Below, piece by piece: positions 32,438 through 45,142 of a stretch of 64,000 nucleotides of DNA; position 1 is the first letter of the stretch; each line of letters begins with the position of its first letter. This stretch comes from Strigops habroptila. Lineage: Eukaryota > Chordata > Aves > Psittaciformes > Psittacidae. Below the pieces are notes generated by a model, which searched no databases, was not told the DNA's origin, and saw nothing but the letters and a program-made list of their open reading frames with translations. Both the position numbers and the translations under genes were made by a program. The stretch is taken from the NCBI RefSeq assembly GCF_004027225.2, contig NW_022651116.1, positions 67,001 to 131,000 of the forward strand, given 5' to 3'.

Positions 32438-32501
32438 GCAGCTCGGGGAGGGGTGGGGGGGGGAGGTCTCTGTCCCATGTCTCCCCCCCCCCCCAAAACG
32501 C

Positions 32502-32507
32502 ATTAAA
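32502..32507 (+). terminator. MAN2B1 polyadenylation signal (ATTAAA)
   Basis: ATTAAA lies 65 bp after the MAN2B1 stop, followed by a T-rich and GT-containing stretch (cacagtgttttctc). A second ATTAAA at 32545-32550 is inside the hairpin and the TRMT1 coding end. Confidence 0.8.
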
Positions 32508-32527
32508 ACCCACAGTGTTTTCTCAGG

Positions 32528-32555
32528 CTCTGTTTAATGGGGGCATTAAACAGAG
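32528..32555. other. Perfect 12-bp inverted repeat between MAN2B1 and TRMT1
   Basis: ctctgtttaatg (32528-32539) and its exact reverse complement cattaaacagag (32544-32555) are separated by GGGG. The structure carries ATTAAA on both strands and, on minus, the TRMT1 stop codon (32546-32548) and its poly(A) signal. Confidence 0.95.
32533..32538 (-). terminator. TRMT1 polyadenylation signal (ATTAAA on minus)
   Basis: On the minus strand ATTAAA begins 7 nt after the TRMT1 stop codon. Cleavage 15-25 nt on would lie in the MAN2B1 3' UTR near 32510-32520, giving a TRMT1 3' UTR of only about 30-40 nt. Confidence 0.75.
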
Positions 32556-35500
32556 GCAGCGCCGGGGCTGGGGGGTGCAAGGGGGGGGTCCCCCTCATGT
32601 GAGTAGCAGCACTGGGCACCCAGCGAGCAGCGGCCCTGAGGGAGGGGAGGAGGGTGAGGGGGGGTCAGTGGCCCCCCCGCCTTGTCCCGCCCCTGTCCCC
32701 ACCTTGTCCCATCGCCCCTTGTTCCCTCCTTGTCCCCTGTCCCCCCTTGTCCCCTGTCCCCCCTTGTCCCCCCCTTGTCCCGTTCCCCCTTGTCCCCCCT
32801 TATTCCCAGACCCCACCTTGTCCCATCGCCCCTTGTTCCCTCCTTGTTCCCAGACCCCCCCTTGTCCCCTGTCCCCCCTTGACCCTCCTTGTTCCCAGAC
32901 CCCCCCTTGTCCCCTGTCCCTCCTTGTCCCCCCTTGTCCCCCCCCTTGTTCCCAGACCCCCCCTTGTCCCCTGTCCCCCCTTGACCCCCCCTTGTTCCTA
33001 GACCCCCGCCTTGTCCCCTCTCCCCCCCTTATCCCTCCCTTGTTCCCAGACCCCCCCCTCGTCCCATTGCCCCTTGTTCCCTCCTTGTCCCCTGTCCCCC
33101 CTTGTCCCCCCCTTTTTCCCAGACGCCCCCTTGTCCCATCGCCCCTTGTTCCCTCCTTGTTCCCAGACCCCCCCTTGTCCCCTGTCCCCCCCTTATCCCT
33201 CCCTTGTCCCCAGACCCCCCCTTGTCCCCTGTCCCCCCCTTATCCCTCCCTTTTTCCCAGACGCCCCCTTGTCCCATCGCGCCTTGTTCCCCCCTTGTCC
33301 CCTGTCCCCCCTTGTTCCCAGACCCCGCCTTGTCCTGTTGCCCCTTGTTCCCTCCTTGTCCCCTGTCCCCCCTTGTCCCCCCCTTGTCCCGTTCCCCCTT
33401 GTCCCCCCTTATTCCCAGACCCCACCTTGTCCTATCGCCCCTTGTTCCCTCCTTGTTCCCAAACCCCCCCTTGTCCCCTGTCCCCCCTTGTCCCCCCCTT
33501 GTTCCCAGACCCCCCTTGTCCCGTCCCCCCTTGACCCCCCTTGTTCCTAGACCCCCCCTTGTCCCCTGTCCCCCCTTGACCCTCCTTGTTCCCAGACCCC
33601 CCCTTGTCCCCTGTCCCCCCTTGACCTCCCCTTGTTCCTAGACCCCCGCCTTGTCCCCTGTCCCCCCCTTATCCCTCCCTTGTTCCCAGACCCCCCCTTG
33701 TCCCATTGCCCCTTGTTCCCTCCTTGTCCCTTGTCCCCCCTTATTCCCAGACCCCGCCTTGTCCCCTGTCCCCCCTTGTTCCCCCCTTGTTCCCAGACCC
33801 CCCCTTGTCCCCTGTCCCCCTTGTCCCCCCTTATTCCCAGACCCCACCTTGTCCCATCGCCCCTTGTCCCCCCCTTATTCCCAGACCCCCCCTTGTCCCC
33901 TGTCCCCCCTTGTCCCCCCCTTGTTCCCAGACCCCCCCCTTGTCCCCCCTTATTCCCAGGCCCCCCATTGTCCCCCCCGTGTCCCCCCTTATTCCCAGGC
34001 CCCCCATTGTCCCCCCCTTGTCCCCTGTCCCCCCTTGTCCCTCCTTGTCCCCAGACCCCCCCTTGTCCCCCCCCTTCTTCCCAGACCCTCTTGTCCCGTG
34101 CCCCCCCCCACCTCCTTGTGCCGTTTGCAGGGGAAGGGTTTCGGGTCGGCTCCATCCGGCCGCTGCGTCCGTTTGTTCTGGAGCCGCTGCCGCTTCTCCT
34201 GCAGGGACGGGGAGATGCCCCCCCTGGGGGGGGGGGGGGCCACGAGCTGGCACCCCCCCGGGGCACAGCAATGGTCCCTTCCCTCCTCCCCGCTTCCTTT
34301 GGGGCGTCTTTATTCTCACCCCTGATGCAGGGGTTGGGGGGGGGGGGGGGGAACGTTTTGGCTTTGGTTTAGTTAAGATGGGGCCCAACCCTCGTATCAG
34401 CCACCCGAGAAGCTCCTTACCCGGCCTTGGCCTTGGCTTTAGGTCCCCAAAATGCTTCTGGGTTTTCCGGGAATCGCTTCAAGCCCCTTTTCCTGGAGCT
34501 GGGGTTGGCGTCGGCGCGGACAGTGAAGGAGGCCTCGAGCCTGGGAGGGGGGAGAGGGGCTCAGGGCTGGCCTGGGGGGGGGGGTTTGAGGGTTCAATGG
34601 TGGGTTTGGGGTGCTCAGGGCTGGTTTTGGGGGTCTCGAGCTGGTTTTGGGGGTCTCAGAGCTGGTTTTGGGGTGCTCAGGGCTGGTTTTGGGGGTCTCA
34701 GAGCTGGTTTTGGGGGTCTCAGGGCTGGTTTTGGGGGTTCAGGGCTGGTTTTGGGGGTCTTAGGGCTGGTTCTTGCAGTTCAATGCCGGGTTTGGGGGTG
34801 TCAGGGCCAGTTTTGGGGGTCTCGGGGTGGTTTTGGGGGTCTCAGGGCTGGTTTTTGCAGTTCAATGCTGGGTTTGGGGGTGTCAGGGCCAGTTTGGGGG
34901 TCTCAGGGCTGGTTTTTGCAGTTCAATGCTGGGTTTGGGGGTGTCAGGAGCTGGTTTTTGCAGTTCAATGCTGGTTTTGGGGGTCTCAGGGCTGGCTTTT
35001 GCAGTTCAATGCTGGTTTTGGGGGTGTCAGGGCCAGTTCTGGGGGTCTCGGGCTGGTTTTGGGGGTCTCAGGGCTGGTTTTTGCAGTTCAATGATGGTTT
35101 TGGGGGTGTCAGGAGCTGGTTTTTGCAGTTCAATGCTGGTTTTGGGGGTCTCAGGGCTGGGTTTTGCAGTTCAGTGCTGGTTTTGGGGGTGTCAGGGCCA
35201 GTTTTGGGGTCTCAGGGCCAATTCTGGGGGTCTCAGGGCTGGTTTTTGCAGTTCAATGCTGGTTTTGGGGGTGTCAGGACCAGTTTTGGGGGTGTCAGGG
35301 ACAGTTTTGGGGGTCTCGAGCTGGTTTTGGGGGTCTCAGGGCCAGTTTTGGGGGTGTCAGGGCCAGTTTTGGGGGTGTCAGGGCCAGTTTTGGGGGTCTC
35401 AAGGCTGGTTTTTGCAGTTCAATGCTGATTTTGGGGGTCTCAGGAGCTGGTTTTGGGGGTCTCAGAGCTGGTTTTTGCAGTTCAATGCTGGGATTGGGGG

Positions 35501-38500
35501 TGTCGGGGCCAGTTTTGGGGGTGTCAGGGCCAGTTTTGGGGGTGTCAGGGCCAATTTGGGGTCTCAGGGCCAGTTTTGGGGGTGTCAGGGCCAGTTTTGG
35601 GGCTCAGGGCCAATTTTGGGGGTCTCAGGAGCTGGTTTTGGGGGTCTCAGGGCTGGTTTTTGCAGTTCAATGCAGGTTTTGGGGGTGTCAGGGCCAGTTT
35701 TGGGGGTCTCGAGCTGGTTTTGGGGGTCTCAGGGCTGGTTTTGGGGGTGTCAGGGCCAGTTTTGGGGGTCTTGGGCTGGTTTTGGGGGTCTCAGGGCTGG
35801 TTTTTGCAGTTCAATGCTGGGTTTGGGGGTGTCAGGGCCGGTTTTGGGGGTGTCAGGGCCAGTTTTGGGGGTCTCGGGCTGGTTTTGGGGGTCTCAAGGC
35901 TGGTTTTTGCAGTTCAATGCCGATTTTGGGGGTCTCAGGAGCTGGTTTTGTGGGTCTCAGGGCTGGTTTTTGCAGTTCAATGCTGGTTTTGGGGGTGTCA
36001 GGGCTAGTTTTGGGGGTGTCAGGGCCAATTTTGGGGTGTCAGGGCCAGTTTGGGGGTGTCAGGGCCAGTTTTGGGGGTGTCAGGGCTGGTTTCGGGATCT
36101 CAGGGCCAGTTTTGGGGGTGTCAGGGCCAGTTTTGGGATCTCAGGGCTGGTTTTGGGGGTGTCAGGGCCAGTTTTGGGGTGTCCCTCCCCTCCCTGGGGT
36201 CCCTACGTGGGCTCCACAGCGAGGATCCGGGCTGCGGGGCTGCTCTCCGTGAGCCGCTCGCGCTTCACTGGGTGCAGCCGCACCTGAGGATGATGATGAT
36301 GGAATGGGGGGGGTCTCCAGCTCTACCCCCTATTGGGGTGTCCTGGGGGGGGGGGGTCCCCAAGGTGTGTCCCCCCCCCCTTACCCAGCAGCGCAGGATA
36401 TCCCAGAGCACGGCTGGGGGCGCATCCGTCTTCACTGCGGTCCTGCAGGCGTGGGACAGGGACACGCGGTACCCGGCGTGCAGCAGCGCCGAGCTGGGGG
36501 GGCCACGGCGGGGGGGGGGGGGGGGTCACAGGTGGGGTTTGGGGGGCAGGGAGGGGGTGTGGGAGTGTGGTTGGAGGTGCAGGATGGGATTTGGGGGGAT
36601 AGACGAGGTTTGGAGGAGCAGGAGGGGGTTTGGGGGGCAGGGATGGGAGTTGGGGGGCAGGATTGGATTTGGGGTGCAAGAGGGGGTTTGGGGGTGTGGG
36701 AGGAAATTTGGGGTTCAGGGATGGGATTGGGGGCAGGGATGGGGTTTGGGGTTCAGCGATGGGGTTGGGGGGCAGGATGATGGTTGGGGTGCAAGGATGG
36801 GAGTTGGGGGGCATGGTTGGATTTAGGGTGCAAGACGGGGTTTGGGGGTGTGGGATGAGATTTGGGGACAGGGATGGGGTTGGGGGCAGGATGAGCTTGG
36901 GGGGCAGGGATGGGGTTTTGAGGGCAGGATGATGGGGTGCAAGGATGGGAGTTGGGGGGCAGGATTGGATTTGGGGTGCAAGATGGGGTTTGGGGGTGTG
37001 GGAGGAAATTTGGGGTTCAGGGATGGGGTTGGGGAGGCAGGATGATGGGGTGCAAGGATGGGAGTTGGGGGCATGGTTGGATTTAGGGGGCAGGGATGGG
37101 GTTTGGGGGTGTGGGATGAGATTGGGGGCAGGATGGGGTTTGGGGGTGTGGGAGGAAATTTGGGGTTCAGGGATGGGATCAGGGGCAGGATGGGGTTTGG
37201 GGTGTAGATATGGGGTTTGGGGTTCAGCAATGGGTTGGGGGGCAGGATGATGGTTGGGGTGCAAGGATGGGAGTTGGGGGGCATGGTTGGATTTAGGGTG
37301 CAAGATGGGGTTTGGGGGTGTGGGGTGAGATTTGGGGACAGGGATGGGGTTGGGGGCAGGGATGGGGTTTGGGGGCAGGATGATGGGGTGCAAGGATGGG
37401 AGTTGGGGGGCAGGATTGGATTTGGGGTGCAAGATGGGGTTTGGGGGTGTGGGAGGAAATTTGGGGTTCAGGGATGGGATTGGGGGCAGGGATGGGGTTT
37501 GGGGTTCAGCGATGGGGTTGGGGGGCAGGATGATGGTTGGGGTGCAAGGATGGGAGTTGGGGGGCAGGATTGGATTTAGGGTGCAAGATGGGGTTTGGGG
37601 GTGTGGGGTGAGATTTGCGGGCAGGGATGGGATTGGGGGCAGGATGATGGGGTGCAAGGATGGGAGTTGGGGTGCAGGATTGGATTTGGGGTGCAAGATG
37701 GGGTTTGGGGGTGTGGGATGAGATTTGGGGGCAGGGATGGAGTTGGGGGGCAGGATGAGGTTGGGGAGGCAGGGATGCGGTTTGGGATGCAGGGATGGGG
37801 TTGGGGGGATGTTTTTGGGGTGCCCCATGTGCTGGGGGACGGGGTGTGTTTTTGGGGTGCCCCCACCTGAACTGCAGCAGCGATGGGGTGTTGCAGTGGA
37901 TGGTGCTGCTGAGCCCCTCCAGGGTGTAGTACAGGGGCACATCGCTGAGCTCCTGCCCATGGGGAACAGCCAAGTCAGCCCCAACACTGGGGAGGGGGGG
38001 GGGGCACAACAGGACGTGGACCCCCCCATGTCCATCATCCCCCCCCCGACCCCCCCCAGTACCTCGGCGATGCCGCTGAGCACCCCCCGCAGCCGCTCCT
38101 GCGTCGGGAAGCGCCGGGGGCTCCGCTCCAGCGCCGCCAGCACCCGCTGCACGAAGGGCACGTCATGGAGCGGCTCAGCCCAGATGGGGCCACCCAGCTG
38201 GGGGGGGGGGGACGGACATGGGGGGTCAGACATGGGGTGGGGGGGCACCAAAGGGCCCGGGGGGGCCGGGGGGGGGGACACACACGCACACACATGCACC
38301 CACCTGGTGCCGCTGGTGGCAGAACTCACACGTGGGCCCCACGGGCGGCCCCGTGGCTGCCCCATACTTGAAGCTGGAAGGGGAGAGCTGAGGTGTGAGG
38401 GGTCCCCCTTATCCCAGTGCCCCCCCCTGCCCCCCCCCATCCCCACCATACCCATTGCCATGGGCTGTGGCTTTGCCCATGCGCTGGAGGTGGTGGGTGC

Positions 38501-40653
38501 CGCAGCCGACGCAGTGGTACACCAGAGCCTGCTTGCTGCAAGGTATACAGCAGAGATGGGGTGGTGCCGGGGGGGGGTCACAGCGTGTCACCCCCCCTTC
38601 CTGGTGGTCCCCCACTGTGTGTGTCCCCCCCCCCCCCTCACCTGGCCGAGGCTTTCACCTTCGCCTGCCCCGTGAAGACCCGCACGAAGACGCGGATGTA
38701 GAAGTCGGCGCTGACGGCGAGCAGCGGCGCGATGAAGCGCTGGTAGCAGTTGGCTCGCCTGTCCAAGCTGTGCAGGATGATCCGCAGCGCCTGGCAATGG
38801 GGGGACACCCCTGAGACACCCACCACCCCCCCTCCAGCCCCCCCATTATCCCCACACTCAACGGGGACCCCCCCAACTCACCATCTCGTGGCAGAACTTG
38901 CCCTTGAGGGACATGGCGCCGTATTTGCTGTAACAGGTCTCGGCGCTGTTCCCCGCCAGCACCGCCATGTCCGTGCAGGTCACACACAGCAGCCCTGGGT
39001 GGGTGGGGGGGGGGGGGAAGGGTTTAGGGGTGCTGCCAGGAGCACCCCAATGTTGGGGACCCCCCCCCAACAACTCACCTCCTTCGCTCACAGCTTGCAC
39101 AGCAGCATCCAGGAAGGGCGCGGGGCTGCCGTAGGGATCCAGGTCGATCACATCGAAGGGCTCCTTGTCAGCTTTGCTCTGGTACATCAGCAGCCTGGGG
39201 GGGGGGAAAAAGGGGGGTCCTGGAAGCAACGGGGACCCCATTGCCCCCCGCTTTTGCCAAACCCCACTATGGGACACGATGTCCCCTTTGGGGACGCTGC
39301 GTAACCCCACTCTCCAATACATGGAGAGGGGGAAAAGCCCAGTGAGGTGGTTCCTGAGGGTGCTGGGGGGGGGGTTTACCTGGCATCAGCCATATGGGGG
39401 GTCACCAGGGCCCCCACCCCGTTGAAGGCCACGTTGCGGCCCATGAGCTCCACGGCCCGCGCCGAGCAGTCGTTGGCCACCACGGCCCGAAGCCCCGGCA
39501 CCTCCTTGGCAAAGCGGATGGAGCGGAGCCCCGAGGCCGCCAGCGCCTCCAGCACCCGCAGCCCCCCCTGCGGACACACAGCACTGCCCATGGGGTGCCG
39601 GGGAGGGGGGGGCACCCCAATATAGGGACAAGGGGAAGCTCCCCCCACGCCGTGCCCAGCACCTCGCACACTTCTCCTGCCTTCGCCACCCGCGGGGGCT
39701 CGGCGCTGGCACCGTCACCCTCCTCCGGTGCTTGGGGGCTTCCTGCATCCGTGTTCTCCTCCCCAGGGAGGACAACTGGGAAAACGAGGGTTTGGGGGTG
39801 GCAGAGTCCAACCCCCCCCCCACCCCAAACCAAAGGGGGAGCTCGGGGTTGGGTTGTGGTACCTACCCCGGTGGTACCTACCCCGGATCCCCTTCGGCTG
39901 CAGGAGGAGCCGAGCAAATTCCGTGAGCACGGCGCAGCTGAGGGGGGGACACAGCATCAGGAATGGTGCTGGGGGGGGGGGGTAGGGATCACCCCAACAA
40001 CACCCCCATGGGGTACCCCTGGTGCAGCCCAGAGCCCCCTTGGGACAACCCCACGCTCCCCCCGCCCCGACCCTCCTGAGATACCCCAGAGGCTCCCAAT
40101 GCCCCCGAGCACCCCATGACCCCCCCCCAAAATGCTCCCCCCCTGCCCCGCTCACGTCAGGTCCCGGTTGAAGCCCTGCACCGGGTTGTAGAAGACCTCG
40201 TTGGCGCTGGGGAACAGGATGGTGGCTTGACCCTCGGAGATCAGCGTCTCGCCGGCCCCGGGGGGGGCCCTCAGGGGCCGGGGGGGGCCCGGACCCGTTG
40301 GGGGAAGCGCCGTCCATGGCAAAGCGGCGGCGGAGGGGGCCGGAGGTAGCTCGTTGAAGGCTCCTGAAGGCGGCTGCTGGTGGGGGGCGGGAATGGGGGG
40401 GGTTTAACGCGGGATGGGGGGGGGACACGGAGCCCCCAAAGGGGCTTTACCGGGGGGGGGGGTGTCAGACCACAAAACGGGACCGAGGGGTGACCCCCCC
40501 TCCCCAACACGTGGCGCGGAGCAAGGCCGGGGATACCGGAACCCCGCCCCCTTCGAGCCACGCCCCCTTTGAGCCCCGCCCCTTCAGGCCACGCCCCCCC
40601 GGTCCCCCCCCTCCGAGCCCCCCCTTTTCCCGGTTCTCACCCGCGCCGCGCAT
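32546..40653 (-). CDS. TRMT1: tRNA (guanine26-N2)-dimethyltransferase, apparent 1-nt frameshift
   Basis: SAM-dependent Trm1 enzyme making m2,2G26 in cytosolic and mitochondrial tRNA. 17 minus exons, 5' to 3': 40641-40653, 40156-40376, 39882-39937, 39663-39775, 39380-39567, 39079-39194, 38882-38994, 38642-38790, 38452-38535, 38304-38373, 38063-38197, 37867-37952, 36385-36493, 36207-36283, 34421-34540, 34112-34223, 32546-32635; about 616 residues if in frame (human 659). An R-rich, acid-free N-terminus ([20 protein letters not shown]) looks like a mitochondrial presequence. The SAM fold has [19 protein letters not shown] and [10 protein letters not shown]; the catalytic motif is [10 protein letters not shown]. 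Zinc-binding CxxC pairs (CVGC, CEFC) and a C-terminal CCCH finger are present. Exon 2 is one base too long: the MDGASPNGS frame must shift to reach [19 protein letters not shown]. Confidence 0.95.
32660..34095 (+). repeat. C-rich minisatellite in the last TRMT1 intron
   Basis: Units built from cccccttgtcccctgtcccc and ttgttcccagaccc, about 17-34 bp with higher-order variation, fill most of the intron 32636-34111. C-rich on plus, so G-rich in the TRMT1 transcript. Confidence 0.92.
34565..36185 (+). repeat. About 21-bp minisatellite in a TRMT1 intron
   Basis: About 75 units of ttttgggggtctcagggctg with variants gggtgtcagggccag and a recurrent tttttgcagttcaatgctgg module roughly every 50-100 bp. 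It fills intron 34541-36206. Confidence 0.93.
36535..37830 (+). repeat. Higher-order minisatellite in a TRMT1 intron
   Basis: Short G-rich modules (ggggttgggggcaggatgat, ggggtgcaaggatgggagtt, tggggtttgggggtgtggga) recur in blocks. The marker gtgcaaggatgggag recurs at intervals of about 110-210 bp. It fills intron 36494-37866. Confidence 0.9.
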
Positions 40654-40676
40654 CCTCCGCGCCGCGCCCTCCTTCT

Positions 40677-40694
40677 TCACATGGGCGCCGCCAT
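40677..40694 (-). other. uORF in the TRMT1 leader
   Basis: On minus, atggcggcgcccatgtga encodes MAAPM and stops 24 nt before the TRMT1 ATG at 40653. The atggcggc part also matches the YY1-type motif. Confidence 0.6.
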
Positions 40695-40700
40695 GTTGCG

Positions 40701-40716
40701 GCGGTCACGTGACCGC
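40701..40716. promoter_or_regulatory. 16-bp palindromic E-box in the TRMT1 promoter
   Basis: gcggtcacgtgaccgc is a perfect 16-bp palindrome. It contains GTCACGTGAC, the exact CLEAR / USF-type CACGTG consensus, about 50 bp upstream of the TRMT1 start codon. Confidence 0.65.
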
Positions 40717-40739
40717 GGCGGACGGCGCCCCGCGAGGGT

Positions 40740-41145
40740 CTTAAAGCCCGGGGAAACCTGATTGCTTTGGAGGGGGGGATCCCAGAAGGAAGATCCCGGC
40801 TTGATCCTGCGGGAATATGCTTGATCCCGCGGAGGGGGTCGGGATAAACCGCTCTGCCTATTCCCGCTGCCGGCCGTGTTCCTAATGGAAAACGGAGAGG
40901 GAGGGGGAAGGAGGACGGGGAGGAGGGCGGGGGGGGGGGGGTGGAATTTCGTCGCTCGACTTGCCGTGCCTGCGGCGCGGCGCGGCCGCCGTTGCGCATG
41001 CGCGGGGTGTCGCGCCGGGCGGTGCGGGGCTCGGTTGGTCGCGCCTGCCGCACAATGAATGGCCGCTGAGCGCGGCGGGGACCCGGACGGGCACCGGGAG
41101 CGGCCGGAGCCGAGGCTGAGCCCCCCCCCCCGCCCCCCGCCCCCC
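40740..41145 (+). promoter_or_regulatory. NACC1 promoter and 5' UTR exon
   Basis: An NRF1 palindrome (GCGCATGCGC, 40994-41003) lies in a CpG-dense block. The likely first, non-coding exon ends at about 41145 with the strong donor ccccg|gtaagg. The first coding exon has a good acceptor at 42351-42356 (ccgcag), 19 nt before the ATG. The intervening 1.2-kb 5' UTR intron is C-rich. Together with TRMT1 this is a divergent gene pair about 350 bp apart. Confidence 0.6.
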
Positions 41146-41829
41146 GGTAAGGCGGGAACCGCCCCCCCCCCGGCCCCGCCACCGGCCCCGCCCACCCCGG
41201 GCCTGACCCTCCCGTCCCGTTCCCCGGGGCCTGCGGCTCCCCCCCCCCCCCGCCCCGCTGCCGGGGCAATGCGGGGGTCGGGCGCCCCCCTCCGCGGGCC
41301 GCGGGGTCCCCTCTGCCCCCCCCCCACCGTGTTTTGGGGCTTCCCTATTGCCCCCCCCCTCCCTTTACCCCCCTTCTCTGAGGGCTTGTGGGTCCCGCCC
41401 CCCCCCCCCAAGCTTGGGGGGTCTCCTCTGTCCCCAGGGTAGGGAGCGGGGTGTCCCCCCCCCCGCCCCGTTCTGCCCGGGTTTTGGGGCTCCCTGTGCC
41501 CCCCCCCCCCCGCTCAAGTGAGAGGATCCCATCACGCCCCTGCCTAAAGGGTGGCAGTGTCCGTGCCCCCCCCCTCCAGCCACCCCCATAATGTTGGGGA
41601 CCCCCTTGGCCTGAGCACCCCCAGGGTTAGGGACCCCTGAGAGTCCCCATGGCCAAGTTGGGGTCCCCCTTACCCCGCTCCTGGGGTCTCCCCACCCCTT
41701 AACCCCCTGTTTTGGGGGCTCTCCAGCCCCTATCCCCACTCCCCCCCCCCCCCGCAGCCGGGTTGTTCCTGGGGTGCTGGGGGGGGGGGATCTGGGGTTA
41801 CCTCCCATGGGCTGACTCGTGCCTGGTCT

Positions 41830-42345
41830 GTGCCTTGGCCCGTCTCTGTCCCCGTCCCCCTGGGTCCTGTCCCCCTTGCTCTGCCCCCTCGTGGCTCTGC
41901 CCTTCTCCGTGTGTCCGTGTGTCTGTCCCCGTGTCCCCTGCTCTGCTCCCTGCGTCCCTGTTCCCACATGTCCCCCATGTCCGTCCCCTTCCCCTCTGTA
42001 CCTGTGTCCCTACGTGTGTCCCATGTCCCTGCGTGTCCTCCGTGGCTGCCTCACTCCTCATGTCCCCGTGTCCCCACACATCCCGTCTCTGTCTCCTTTC
42101 CTTCTATATCCCTGTCTTCCATGTCCACCCCGTGTCCCTGTCCCTGTGTGTCCCCACATCTGCCTCACTCCTTATGGACTCCTTATGTCCCCCCCCCTTA
42201 TGTCTGCCCCCATTCCTTCTGTACCCGTGTCTATGTCCCTACGTCTCCCATGTCCCTCTGTATCTCTGCCCCTACGTCCCCATATCTCCCTCGCTCCTTA
42301 TGTACCCGTATCCCTCCACATCCCGCTGTGCCTGCCCCGTGGCCC
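41830..42345 (+). repeat. Degenerate pyrimidine-rich repeats in the NACC1 5' UTR intron
   Basis: Loosely repeated modules of gtccctgtgtccccatgtcc, tccctctgta and cctcactccttatg. Periodicity is poor, about 30 bp at best, so this may be an old, decayed minisatellite. The rest of 41146-41830 is C- and G-run rich with nothing recognised. Confidence 0.6.
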
Positions 42346-42375
42346 TGTCCCCGCAGGCTCCCGTTGGCTCCCGCC

Positions 42376-45142
<2,767 letters not shown>

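Noticed and set aside
36541-37830. Additional TRMT1 exons inside the G-rich array
   Set aside because: Exon 36385-36493 joins 37867-37952 in correct phase and matches the family without insertion.
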